Origin: Tilletiaria anomala UBC 951
Taxonomy: Eukaryota; Basidiomycota; Exobasidiomycetes; Georgefischeriales; Tilletiariaceae
Reading direction: 5' to 3'
DNA: 64,000 bases
Assembly: GCF_000711695.1 (NCBI RefSeq)
Contig: NW_013546995.1
Span: 106,275 to 170,274, forward strand
The first letter of the stretch is position 1, and each line of letters opens with the position of its first letter. The notes below the pieces were generated by a model. The model worked only from the letters and a program-made list of their open reading frames with translations. It searched no databases and was not told where the DNA came from. Positions 1 through 11,055 of the stretch are shown piece by piece. Position numbers and translations under genes: made by a program.

Positions 1-683
1 TCTAGAATTCTAGACCCGCATGGAAAATGAATGGAACGACGGCGAACCTGCGGTGGAAAAGGAAAGGGGGGAGAGCCTGCGCTACACGCCCTTGACTGGG
101 CGCCTAAAAATGAACCTCGTTTCCGTCTCTCTGCGTACACATGCCAGCTGTCAGACCTGTTCGACGCATTGGCCATTGTTTTCATTGCAGCTTTCGACGT
201 CGCTTCTGTTCATCTCAACATCCAGGAGGATAGTGTTGACCAGGAAGACTAGGCACGGTCTGGGCCACCCGCTGTGTCGCAGACTTCATTATGATGAGAA
301 AGACGGGAGCAGGAGACAGGAGAAGTTGGATTGATTGAAACCCGGGGCAGCGTGGGCTGTGTACCGGCTCACGCGGGAACCGAGTAGCACACAACAGCAC
401 TGCAAGCGGGCACCTCCGCTGCCTAATGAACGTCTCCCCCGCGTCTTCCATGTTGACCGCGCCCCAGCTCCAAGAATCAAGCCACAGCATCCTCGCAGAA
501 CGGCCGGCCTGAGTTTCTGGCTGCAGGCCTTCGTACCACATCCTCCTCGCGCTGGCTTCTTCCTTTGAAACGCACCTGCTTCCACTTCATCTATTCCATG
601 CTTGCGAGCAGCACGCAGGCTAAACGCATCAAAAGAACGGCGTGGGTTTCCGGCAACACTCAAATATTTCGTCCTCAGCCCCC
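1..683. other. Upstream region, no supported gene
   Basis: No open frame here looks like a known protein, and the overlapping short frames on both strands lack splice support. The right part must contain the promoter and 5' leader of the acyl-CoA ligase that starts at 684. The left edge may include the end of a neighbouring gene, but nothing identifies one. Confidence 0.4.
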
Positions 684-3022
684 ATGGCACCACAGATCAT
701 CACCTGCAAGGACCAGCCCGCGCCACAGTGGCCTCGCTGCAACGTATTCGAGCTGATCGCTTCTAACCCGAACAAGATTCCCGACTCGAACCCCGCATTC
801 ATTCGTGCTGATGGCAAGGAGCTCAGGTATGCACCTCTCTTCGCTAGCACTGTGACGAGGGAGCGCGGCGCTGATGCTCTTGCGTAATCCTGCAGCCGCG
901 GACAACTCTTCGAAGACAGCAAGCGGCTCGCGCATGCATTCGTGCACAAGCTTGGCTTGAATCCCGGCGATCGCGTCGGAATCCTGAGTCCAAATAGCTG
1001 CTATTACCCCATTGCCGTCTTCGCCAACTTCATCGCTACGACCGTCAGCGTGCCTTTAAATCCCGGCTATGGCGCCGACGAGCTGATCCACCCGATCCAG
1101 GATTCCGGCACCAAGTACCTCCTTGTGCACCCTTCAGTGATCGACGTTGCGCGACAGGCAGTTGAATCCGCTGGGCAGAAAGACACGACGAGTGAGGGAA
1201 TCAAGCGGATCTGGATCTTGGCAGATGACGATGAGATGCAAAAGGGCAATCGAGGAGAGCAGGATGTCAGAACGTTGCTTGGAGATGGTCGACTGGAGCC
1301 GCGGAAGGTCAAGAACCCGGAGGAGACCAATGCTTTCATTGCTTATAGCAGTGGAACGACTGGTAAGAGCAAGGGCACAGAACTGACACACCACAACATG
1401 AGTGAGGCAGAGGCGCCGGCACAAAGGCTTGGACTTCTCAGTGTCCACATTTTCTCACTCTCGCTATGCCGCATTCATTCTAGCATCGGTCCTGAAAATC
1501 ATCCAGGTCGGTGTACCTGAAATCACACACAAGGACATCCACGTAGGTGTCCTGCCTTTCCAGGTGAGCTTGGGCCGTGCTGGCTAGTTGATAGCGTTCA
1601 ATGCAGCCTCTAACGCAAAAGACGTCCTGTTCTTCACTCTTGCAGCACATCTTCGCTATTTCCAAGCACGTTCAACATGCGCCTTACACCGGCACGCCTG
1701 TAGTCGTCCTGCCGAAGTTCGACCTGGAGCAGTGGCTCTCGACGGTCCAGCACTTCAAGGTCACTATCGCCATGGCCGTTCCCCCCATTCTCGTCCTGCT
1801 TGCCAAGCATCCCATCATCGACAAGTACAATTTGAGCTCGCTGAAACTACTCCTGTGCGCTGCGGCGCCGCTTTCGGCTGAGTTGGGGGATGAAGTGGAG
1901 AAGAGGATTCCCACCGTGAGGGTTACGCAGGGTTGGGGTTTGACGGAAACGAGGTGAGCCGTTTTCTTTTTGGAAGATGACTTTGCGCGATGCTCGTCGC
2001 TGACTTGACGGACGCGCTTCTTTTACCTTGTTGCTCTTCTTTCCAACAGTCCAACGTAAGCAGATGATGCGAAAAGGGCGTATTCTCGTACCCGGCAGTA
2101 ATACTGACCAATTCTCCGGTGACCCTTCCCCTTTGCAACGTACATCAGTGCCACTTTCACTCCTTCGCACATGTATCGCAATGCAAAGGGAAGCGCGGGA
2201 CGCCTCCTGCCTGGCCTGGAGATGCGCATCGTCGACGATGACAGCCGGGATGTAGGACACGAGCAAGGCGATAAGGGAAAGCCAGGGGAGATCTGGGTCC
2301 GTGGACCGACGGTCTTTAGGAGATACCTGAACAACAAGGTTGCTACAGATGATTGCAAAACCTCGGATGGATGGTTCAAGACGGGGGATGTTGGCATTTA
2401 TCTTAAGGAGCAAATCTACATTGTGGTGAGTGTGCAGCGCCCATGTCTTGCACCCCGGTACTCACGCCTAGGCGAACCTGACGGGGTTCATCCTACTCCT
2501 TTGCTTTGCTACCTCTCGCTCGCTCTGAAAGGACCGCAAAAAGGAACTGATTAAATACAAGGGCTACCAAGTCGTACCTTCCGAGCTCGAGGCGCTGCTC
2601 CTGCAGCACCCTGAAGTAGCAGACGCTGCTGTCCTCGGTGTCTACTCGAAGGAGGAAGCGACCGAGTTCCCGCGTGCACACGTCGTCCCGCGCTTGGGTC
2701 TGTTTGACCCCAACAAGGACAAGCAGAAAGTGGACGAGTTTGCAAAGGAGATATACAAATGGACGACGGAGCGCGTCGCCAACCATAAACGCCTCCGCGG
2801 TGGCGTGAAGGTCGTGGAGAGCGTGCCGAAGAGGTGAGTGCCTCCGGCAGAACGCTACGCAGCAGCCGAGGCATGGCTCTGCTGTAAGCACCTTGACTCG
2901 AACTGGCTTTGACCGTCAGCCTTGAACTCTTCACGCATTGCAGTCCGTCTGGCAAGATTCTACGGCGGATCCTCCGCGACCAGGCGGCAGCAGAAGGAAA
3001 TGAGGCTCGTGCACGGCTCTGA
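684..3022 (+). CDS. 4-coumarate-CoA ligase-like acyl-CoA synthetase, probably peroxisomal
   Basis: ANL-superfamily adenylating enzyme that would activate an aromatic or fatty carboxylic acid to its CoA thioester via an acyl-AMP. Model: exons 684-826, 896-1401, 1484-1563, 1646-1953, 2050-2055, 2149-2425, 2532-2833 and 2944-3022, giving 566 aa, the usual length for fungal 4CL-like enzymes. Seen: the P-loop-like AMP-binding motif YSSGTTGKSKG (near 1342-1375), the GWGLTE motif (near 1932), the hinge motif DRKKELIKYKGYQV (from 2532) and the C-terminal catalytic lysine context PSGKILRR. The protein ends in ARL, which fits the PTS1 peroxisomal signal, so a role in peroxisomal acid activation is inferred. 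The 6-nt exon 2050-2055 is unusual; skipping it also keeps the frame. The substrate cannot be read from the sequence. The ATG at 684 gives the expected N-terminus. Confidence 0.9.
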
Positions 3023-3398
3023 TCGCCCATGGACTAGCTTTCTGGAGCATAGATGATCTGCAAAGACACAATGTCCTTTATAGGCCAATTGCACCCGATC
3101 ACTCCTGGGCCCTGGATCGCGTTTCTCACACTTTCCTGGTGACTATCATATGTGGAATGTCGACACAAATAAAGTGTGCGAAGACAGCTTCGACTTTTGC
3201 ACCGAAAATTGCCCACTTATACGTCCGAGTAGATGTGAAGTAGTATGGACCCGCAGCCCGCGTCCTGTGGCGTGGTGTGTCGCTCTCTCAAGGCATTCTA
3301 TGCTTCATTCTTTTTCCAAAGCGAGCAAACCCCTTGCTTCACTGGAATTGATGATCGCGCTGTGCTGAGTGCAGATTATCCGTGGCCAAACGAGCTCG
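3023..3398. other. Intergenic: 3' end of ligase gene and promoter of pantothenate synthetase
   Basis: No gene is supported. It contains a candidate polyadenylation signal at 3168-3173 and must contain the promoter of the next gene, which starts at about 3402. Confidence 0.5.
3168..3173 (+). terminator. Candidate polyadenylation signal AATAAA
   Basis: A perfect AATAAA lies about 146 nt after the stop codon of the acyl-CoA ligase, on the same strand. Fungal poly(A) signals are loose, so this is only a candidate. Confidence 0.35.
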
Positions 3399-3401
3399 AT
3401 G

Positions 3402-4937
3402 ATGTCCAAATTCGTCAATGTTGCGGCGGTCCGCAGCGGTGCTGCCGTCGCACCATCCCGCACCGCCCATACAGCTGCTGTCTGCGTCGCCTCGTGCGCT
3501 GCCTGTTCACGTGGATCTAACGAAAAGGACATGCAAGAGCCTGTGCTACCAAGACGATTGATATCTCAACCCTTCCAAAGCTCATATAAATCGCAAGGCA
3601 AGGCACGGGATGCACCATTGAAGAGACAATGCTTGCCTGTTGTCTATCAGCGTCAATACCGAACACAAGCTGGGGAGAGCAAGTCAGATGTGTCCAAGGC
3701 GGGCAACGGGGCTGGTAGCTCCTCCCTAACGCCTCGCATAATCCACACGGTCAAGGATCTGCGTGCATGGCGAAGAGAAGCATTGATGAATGGAAAAAAA
3801 GTCGGGTTTGTACCAACCATGGGCGCTCTCCATGCCGGACACCTCAACCTCGGTGCGTTGAAAAGCTTCATCCTTGATTGAATGTCTTGCATGAAGACGC
3901 TGACACGAGAAGTGCTGGCTCACAGTACAAGCATCGCTGGAGAATAACGACTGCACGGTCGTTTCGATCTTTGTCAACCCCGCGCAATTTGCGCCGCATG
4001 AGGATCTTTCTTCGTATCCTCGTACCCTGCCTTCAGACACCGCCGCACTGTCTCAACTGTCATCTGGCGAAGATAGACGTGTAGACATCATTTTTGCTCC
4101 GTCTGTCTCGGAAATGTATCCTTCAGGACTCACGCAAGTCGTACAAGATCAGGTCGGCGCATTTGTAGAGGTCAAAGGGCTCAGTCATCAGATGGAGGGT
4201 GGAAGTCGGCCGACGTTCTTCAGAGGCGTGGTGACGGTCTGCACCAAGCTGTTCCATGCCGTCCAGGTGAGTATTCCCACCGCGAGATCGATCCCAGTTG
4301 CATGCCATTCCGCCCTAATCTGATCCGAAAAAGTGGCTGACCGCTTTGTGCCTCCTTGACGCAGCCGGACGCCACGTATTTTGGACAGAAAGACATTCAG
4401 CAATCTGTGATCCTGCGCAGGCTCCTTTCGGACCTCCTCTTCCCGTTCCCGGAGCCACAAAACATGCATGTTCTTCCGACTACGCGCGATCCTATAACGG
4501 GCCTGGCGCTCAGCAGCCGGAACGCGTACCTCTCGCCAAAGACGCGAGAAAAGTATGCACCGGCGCTGTACAGGGCGCTGATGGCTGGCCAGCTGGCGTG
4601 GGAACAGGTGCAAGAGCCAGAGGAAGGGAAGAGCTCATCGGGCGAAGGCGCGATGAGGATCAGGCGAACTCTACAAGCCGCACGCAAAGTCATAGCGGGA
4701 GAAGCGGCGCTCGCGCAAAAAGACGGTGTGCGCTTGCAGCTCGACTACATCTCGCTTAATGATCCAAGTACACTTGCAAATCTGGAGCAGCAGGCTGCGA
4801 GTGTTGGAAGCAGCGATTTTAAAGTCGACAAGGCGATCATGAGCGGTGCGCTACTTGCGAGCGAAATTGAGCCCGATGGAAAGAAGAGCAGGGTGACACG
4901 ATTGATCGATAATGTACTGCTCGGGTTTTCAATGTGA
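3402..4937 (+). CDS. PAN6: Pantothenate synthetase (pantoate-beta-alanine ligase)
   Basis: Joins pantoate and beta-alanine with ATP to make pantothenate, the vitamin precursor of CoA. Model: exons 3402-3852, 3926-4266 and 4365-4937, 454 aa. Seen: the family ATP-binding motif FVPTMGALHAGHLNL, then VSIFVNPAQFAPHEDL, the FRGVVTVCTKLFHAVQ block, PDATYFGQKDIQQ, and LALSSRNAYLSP, all in the order expected for PanC. The roughly 120-residue N-terminal extension before the motif is rich in Ala, Ser and Arg and low in acidic residues, so mitochondrial targeting is possible. A tandem ATG at 3399 is an equally good start. Its stop codon is only three bases from that of the convergent gene at 4941. Confidence 0.93.
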
Positions 4938-4940
4938 AGA

Positions 4941-6656
4941 TTATACAGTAGAAAGCGGTGCTGAGCATATTGCATTCTTAGGGCAGCTGGAGTTTTCTGC
5001 CCGCGTAAGATTCTGGGAGGAGACGGTAGAAGCAGGAGGCCGCTGATCCTCAACACGCACCCGCTTGCCCGGGAGGGTGTCGTCGAACGGGTCTTTTGTC
5101 GTCCAGTCCCATGTGTACACAAGCGTGCCCTTTGTAGGCAGCTCGAGATCTGCATCGTCGCTCGCAGCACCCAGCTTCCTCTTCTGCTGCACAGCCAGCG
5201 CGTTCAGCGCAGGCGCTAGCGCGCTGTGCGCGGCACCCAGAAGTTGCCTACTCGCGGGCATGCCGCGGAAGACGCGCTCAACGTGCTGCGAGTCGTACAG
5301 CGGGGGCGGGTCGTCGATGCGCGCGACCTTGCGCTGGATGTCGAGTTCTGCGACGGCGCGCACAGCGGACTGCACCTGTACCGGCCAGCGGTATCCGAGC
5401 GCGGGCTGCGCTGCGGCACATGAGGGTGGGACAAGGCAGACGGAGCGTCCATGTGCATTAGTCGGCGTGAAGACGGGCGCGCTTCCGTCCGATGGTAGCG
5501 TGATTAGCAGGGACGGGCTCGGTGTAAAAGGACTCGCAGATGGCCGCGCGGAAACAGCAGCGTGCAAACTGTCCAGCGGCATGAATCGAGAAGGGTCGGC
5601 AAGCGAAGAGGCCATCCGCCGCCGTTTCAGCAGTGTCTGAGTGTGCTGTTGAGAGCCTTCGGGCGTCATCAGGATGCCAGCTCGGGCGGAAGATGTACGC
5701 TCGCTTTGCAGCGCGACAAAATCGGCCGCAAAGGCATGTAGAGAGTTAGCACGCGGCTGCTCGGCAATCGGCGCGGACTTATCGATGCACGGGAGGTCGA
5801 GAGATGCATTCGAGATGCGCTGTCGTAGTTGTGAGCAATCATAGGATACTTCCTCACGCCAGACATCCCGAATGACTCGGCGAACGTGAGCCTCATTTGC
5901 CTCCCTTGCTTTTCGAACGTCATCTTCAAGCTGTCTTGCCTTTCCCTTGTCGACGTTGCTCGCAGCCAAATCCGCATAAATCTGCTCGGTTGCATGAGCC
6001 ACAAAAGACTTCTCGCTAGGGATCGGTGGCAGATGCGATGGAATGAAAGGCAGTTCCACAGAGAACGGCGCTACAGGATGCTCCCCGGTGTCCACTTCGT
6101 GACTTGTCGAGCTGCTGGTTTCGGACTTGTCGGCACGATCTGACAGAAGGGCATCTGTCGCGCTTTCGTCATCGCTACCGCTCGTGTCATCATCCACAGC
6201 GCGGGCATAGGCTGACGCGGCCCGTCGGTCCGCCTCTGTCACGTACTCGAACGTCAAGATTCTGCGTTCTTCGGATGCGGGTGCTGGAGCTCTGGTTGCA
6301 TCCATTAGCTCCTTGAGTGCTGCAGCTTTGGCATGTGTGCCAGTAGCCTTGGACAGCTCCTTCTCTTCAGAGCTTTCCACTTCGACCCATTCTCTCACTT
6401 CGTCGACGCTGGACCCCAGCTCCTCCAGCGCAGTCGCAAGGTCTCGCGGCGCGACCTGAGCGCGGTTTGCTTGATCAGCATTTGAGACGCACGTAGTCGC
6501 GAGGAGCGCAATGTAGCGCTGCAGGATCTCGGTTAGCAGATCGACTGCGTTCCCCGATGATTTGCGAAATCCAGTAGAAGAGATGATTCCGATGGTTGAG
6601 GTTTTGAGGATCGAGTGCGCGTGGACAGCAGCTGGTGAGCGCCCTGTGCCAGTCAT
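4941..6656 (-). CDS. Bromodomain-associated histone-fold protein, TAF3/TAF8-like TFIID subunit candidate
   Basis: Unspliced frame of 571 aa. The first ~60 residues (HAHSILKTSTIGIISSTGF and on through AVDLLTEILQRYIALLATTC) resemble the Bromo_TP histone fold found at the N-terminus of TAF3 and TAF8, which pairs with another TAF in TFIID. The rest is low-complexity and acidic or Ser/Ala/Pro-rich; it carries no PHD finger that I can see. A proline-rich stretch (ELPFIPSHLPPIPSEKSFVAHATEQIY) loosely resembles the TAF8 region with a conserved PxxPP pattern, so TAF8 is somewhat more likely than TAF3. An in-frame ATG at 6980 would add 108 residues; I chose 6656 because the family's histone fold begins near the N-terminus. 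Converges on pantothenate synthetase with a 3-bp gap. Confidence 0.68.
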   Translation of the reverse strand: MTGTGRSPAAVHAHSILKTSTIGIISSTGFRKSSGNAVDLLTEILQRYIALLATTCVSNADQANRAQVAPRDLATALEELGSSVDEVREWVEVESSEEKELSKATGTHAKAAALKELMDATRAPAPASEERRILTFEYVTEADRRAASAYARAVDDDTSGSDDESATDALLSDRADKSETSSSTSHEVDTGEHPVAPFSVELPFIPSHLPPIPSEKSFVAHATEQIYADLAASNVDKGKARQLEDDVRKAREANEAHVRRVIRDVWREEVSYDCSQLRQRISNASLDLPCIDKSAPIAEQPRANSLHAFAADFVALQSERTSSARAGILMTPEGSQQHTQTLLKRRRMASSLADPSRFMPLDSLHAAVSARPSASPFTPSPSLLITLPSDGSAPVFTPTNAHGRSVCLVPPSCAAAQPALGYRWPVQVQSAVRAVAELDIQRKVARIDDPPPLYDSQHVERVFRGMPASRQLLGAAHSALAPALNALAVQQKRKLGAASDDADLELPTKGTLVYTWDWTTKDPFDDTLPGKRVRVEDQRPPASTVSSQNLTRAENSSCPKNAICSAPLSTV

Positions 6657-7121
6657 CCTCCGAATGAAGGGAGGGGCCAACGACCACTCCGCGCGTTCCT
6701 CGCAGCTTCGTTTTGAGGCAGCGCCTCTGACCGATTTGGCTACCCTCGCAATCGGATCTGACGCGCGTGCATGCTTGGCATCGGGAAGACTGCGTCTAGG
6801 ATTGCTTGCAGATGGAGTGAAGCCTGGAGTCTGGACCGAGGAGAGATCGAAAGATGAGATGACGCAGAGATGCGCGCGCGGATATTGGGAGAGACTGATG
6901 AGAGACGTAGTTTTATCTTCCGCCAGCAGCAGTGATTCTGAAGCTCTCTCTTCCTCTTTGCACTTCTTACCCAATTGCATCCGACATTCCGGTTTCCAAA
7001 TCCCAGCATTCCAAGTCCTTTCAGCATTCTAGATTATTCATGCGAAAGCGAGACTAGACGCAGTCACGACGAGAAAGAATCTGCTCAAACCGGCAGGAAA
7101 GGTCGAAGGAAGCAAAGCCAA
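6657..7121. other. Divergent promoter region
   Basis: About 465 bp between the TAF-like gene (minus) and the Pab2-like gene (plus). It is probably a shared divergent promoter, but its left 324 bp would be coding if the TAF-like gene starts at 6980. No other element was recognised. Confidence 0.4.
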
Positions 7122-7881
7122 ATGTCCGAGGAGCTCTCGCGAAATCGCCAAGAGGACGACGTCCACCTCGGAGATGGGTCCACATCTGCAGCAGGCGCCG
7201 ACGGCGCAGGAGCAATGGACGACGACGCAGAGATTGAAGCGATGAAGGCCAGGATGGCAGAGATGGAGGCAGAGGCAGCGAAGCTGCGCGAGATGACGGC
7301 GCAGAGCGAAGCAGCGAACGGAACAGGGGATAGCGCCGGGCCTTCCACAGCTGTTGGGCCGAGTGAAGACGAGAAAGAGGAGGTCGATGCTCGGAGTATA
7401 TACGTGGGGAATGTGAGTCTTGCATACTACGCTTGAAAACTCGGTGGAATGGACAGAGGTGCATGACGCTGACTGCTATATGCTTCTCCAGGTGGATTAC
7501 TCGGCCACACCAGAAGAGATTCAACAGCACTTTTCCAGCTGTGGGACGATCAACAGAGTCACGATCCTGTGTGATAAATTTACTGGGCATCCGAAAGGGT
7601 GAGTATCACGTTAACATCGGTTTTCTTCTCTGTCCTATGTTAATTTGTACTTGCTCTAACCATCCATCAGCTACGCTTACGTCGAGTTTTCCGACTCGTC
7701 ATTAGTCGCGAATGCTATGCTCATGAACGAGTCGCTCTTCCGTGGCCGCTTGATCAAAGTCACAGCAAAGAGGACAAACGTTCCGGGTATGGCCGCTCGT
7801 GGTAGAGGGCGAGGGAGAGGGAGGGGCGGCTATCGCGGATACTCGAGGCCACGAGGCCGAGGGCGAGGCAGAGGGTGGTGA
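7122..7881 (+). CDS. PAB2: Nuclear poly(A)-binding protein, Pab2/PABPN1 type
   Basis: Binds poly(A) tails in the nucleus and acts in 3'-end processing and RNA surveillance. Model: exons 7122-7412, 7492-7598 and 7671-7881, 202 aa, close to the size of S. pombe Pab2. Seen: an acidic N-terminus, a coiled-coil segment rich in Glu/Met/Ala (about residues 35-65, [18 protein letters not shown]), one RRM with RNP2 SIYVGNV and RNP1 KGYAYVEF, and a C-terminal RGG/GRGRG tail that arginine methyltransferases would modify. RNP2 and RNP1 are each interrupted by an intron. The order acidic-coiled coil-RRM-RGG is diagnostic for this family rather than for cytoplasmic Pab1, which has four RRMs. Confidence 0.9.
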
Positions 7882-8141
7882 CTGCAGCCTTTTGGGCACT
7901 CGACCCGGTACTTTAGCGGCATTGATCGAAACAAAATATCACTGACGACCTGTATTGGTACGAATATGAAGCCAGTAATGGTGTTGATGGCCGCAAATCG
8001 ACCACACTCGCAGGACAACTGCACTGGCTTCGGGGTATTCTGTGAGCAAAACGGTCCGATTGCAAGGAAACATGACGTGAGATGCAGAGTGCAAACAATG
8101 AGCAGTGATAAAGGTCGTGAAATGTCGTCGATCACCCATCA
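7882..8141. other. Convergent 3' spacer
   Basis: 260 bp between the stop codons of the Pab2-like gene and the NIPA transporter. It must carry both 3'UTRs. No gene is seen. Confidence 0.5.
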
Positions 8142-10513
8142 TCAAGAAGCAGGATTCTTTCGCCATCCGAAGCTGTCAAAGACATCAGACTTAGGCCTGT
8201 CCCTTCGCCCACTCGACCTTCGCCTTTCGTTGCCGTGATCACGGCTATAATGCGGAGCCTGGTCCCCGACGCTCCCTTCCTCTTCAGAGGAAACCGCAGC
8301 TTCTAAGTCGCATCCGGGTTGTTGCTCTGAGTTGCCGGAGACCCTGTTGTGCTCGCATCTGCTCGCAGCGTTATCGCGCAGCGCACGTCTGCTTCGCTTC
8401 TTGGTCGGGGTCGATGGCTGGCTCAAGCTCCTCTGTCGGCTCCGAGAGCGCACGCCAGTCTGTGGCGTTGTGCTGATGCTGGGGAGCAAAAGGTACTGAC
8501 CTGCGCTGAGCAAGCCAGTCGGTGCAGCTGTGCTCAAGGGGAACTCGGCCACGCTAGATACTGGCCGGGTGCCGAAACGCATGAGTGAGGGTGTGAAAGG
8601 CAAGCTGCTGCTCAAGGGTGAGACAGGAGCCGGTACACTTCTTGAAAGTTTCGTGGGCTCTATCACAGAGGTAGACGAGCCCGGGACCACAAGCGTCGGA
8701 ATGCTACCCCCCGCCGCTTGGGACCCCTTGCGGACTTCCGTCACGGCGGTGTCGGAACTGCCAGCCCGGGGCATTGCCAGGCTCAGAGAGTGCCGTTGAA
8801 GCCATGGTGATCTGTGCAGTGATGAAGATGGTGACTCCTCGCGAAAGCGAATGGCAGCTGGTTTGCGCGAAGCTGGCGTCTTGATGCCTTGCGCATGAGC
8901 TCGACTGCGCTTCAGCTGCTCGTCATCCGTCTGAGTGCCCTCATCGACCATCACTTCCTCTTCATCTCGTTCTGGGGCTGTGTCGTCCGCAAGCATACTG
9001 TCGGTGGCAGTACCAGAGGTCCAACTATCCGTGATCTTGCCTAGAGCCGAGTGCTCTGTGGCGTGACTGCGAGCAGGTCTTCGCCGCGTTCGCGATTTCA
9101 ATCGGCGCGTCGATAGTGGTTCCTCTGACTCATCAGTGCTATTCCGCCGAGTGAGCACAAAGACACCGGCAAACGTCGTAAGGCAGCCGAAGAAAAAGTT
9201 GATCAGGCGATGCACATCGGCGTCTTCAAAGTCGCGGTAGAGAACAGCCGAACCAATGATGGCGCTGATAGTGAAGAACACGAACTGCGTCGTGATGACT
9301 TGCCTGGAGTCAAACCTTTGAAGAGCTCGATTGAGGTATGTGATCTGCACCACTGCAGTCGAGACCAAAACGAAGATGAGGACGTATGTGATGGGATACC
9401 GGAACATGTCAAAAGGATTTCCCCTCGAAAGCAGAGATGAGATCGCCTTCGTTGAAAGTACTGTGAAGGCGCCAAATACGGCGCAAACGCCCACATCGAT
9501 GAGTACGACCTTATCGCCTGCCCGAGTTGTGCTCGCGATGCACAGCAGAACGGCAAGGCAGACGGAGATGGACGCGTAAATGATGAATTCTACCCTTTTC
9601 ATGGATTTCCAGAGACTATCTGGAGAGAGGCGCTTGTCGTTTTGCTTGGACGAAAAAACAACCGTGACAGCGCCGATGATGGCCAGCAGGATGCCGCCGA
9701 GATCGGCCAGGCTGAACCATTCGTGAAGAAGGAGCGGTGAGATAAGGACGTTCGAAAGGAGAGCTACCGCACCCAGAGGGGCAACGAGCGATGCGGGTGC
9801 GAATCCGTACGCTGGAGGGCCGCAGCAGGTGCCATGATCAGCATAATTCCAGGCCGCTTCCTATGCACGCGGAGCTCACATATGAAGTTTCCTCCTTCAC
9901 CAAGGATCATCAACCCAATGCCAAGCCACCAGAGCTTGCTTCGGAGGAACTTGGTACCTCCGTGAGTAGTGCTCCCCCCGCGATCTAGACTATCGCTCTC
10001 GCTCCCTTCCGCTTCATGTTCATGTCTCTCCTCATCGTCGCGCAAGTCCCCGTTTTCTAGTGAGGAAGGGGGCGTGTGTCCTGCTCTATCTTTGCCCTTT
10101 GAACCCGTTGGATCACCTGAGCCTGCCAAGAGCTCAATAGTGGGATTTTGCGCCTCCTCAGGAGTTCCCACCGTAGTTGAGCCTTCCAGACCACTGCCGT
10201 AGGATTCAGGAGATGCCCTCAAAAGTGAGGTGTGCTCGTTCACCCTTTCCATCGAGCATGGATATCCCGTTGTGGCACGTCTCCCGAGCTTCATCTCGTC
10301 GTCATCGCCGCCTTCATCAGATGCCAGATCTTCAGAATCTTCGTACTCGGGCGTTGTCCGTATACGCTGTGCTTCCTCCCACTCCCTTTGCAAGCGCTGG
10401 TGCGCCAGTTTTTGGCAGTTGAGGGCCAGAGAGATGAGCACATTTCCACTGACGGCGACAGCAACCCCGATGAGCGACGCAGTGCTCGGCGTAGTTGGCT
10501 TCGGGAGAGACAT
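8142..10513 (-). CDS. NIPA-family magnesium transporter
   Basis: Membrane protein of the NIPA (DUF803) family, thought to move Mg2+. Model: 10513-9880 and 9811-8142 with an intron at 9812-9879, 767 aa. The first segment starts with a transmembrane helix (TASLIGVAVAVSGNVLISLAL). A roughly 150-residue hydrophilic acidic loop follows, which is longer than in animal NIPAs. Then come closely spaced helices, including SYGFAPASLVAPLGAVALLS, IGAVTVVFSS, FIIYASISVCLAVLLC and YPITYVLIFVLVSTAVV. The C-terminal ~270 residues are a Ser/Arg-rich cytosolic tail. The APLGAVALLSNV block is typical of the family. Long hydrophilic loop and tail suggest regulation, which is inference. Confidence 0.88.
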
Positions 10514-11055
10514 GATCTTGAATCCTTCTCAGGCGGTCTCTGAACACAGGTAATGAGACGAGATGCGCAACCCGCTGAAACCGGAGAAGGAAAGCCCCCT
10601 TTCAAATATGAATTCGCTGACAGCGAATTCGGGTCTCTCACAAATACAGGCTGAGTTGGATCGAGGCTGCACCGTGACGGGATTAGCGGAGCCAAGCCTG
10701 TCGACAGCTGTGTCCCTGTGGGCCGCAGCTTTGCAGGGTTACGTGCAAGAGCATTTGAGGCTTCGAGCTGACCGACTGCATTCTGGACATGTTTCCTCTA
10801 TGCACCAAACGAATCTTGAAGGCATGCTGTAATCGCGCACGGTGGTCGGCTCACTCGCTATTGTGAAGCCGCCGGCAGCGGAACTGCAGCACACCCGGCT
10901 GGCGGTGAGGACGACTGAGAAAATGACAAGCGATTTTTGAGTGTCTTCCAATCTCCAAAAGCAAAGAGAGAATCGTCATCTTCAAATTGCTCAGGCCTTC
11001 GAGGTTCGCTGTCCACGCGAAGAGCAGTTGTGTCGCGCAGAGCTTCAGACTCAAA
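10514..11055. other. Divergent promoter region
   Basis: About 540 bp between the NIPA transporter (minus) and OXA1 (plus). Short frames here have no protein character. No specific element was recognised. Confidence 0.45.
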
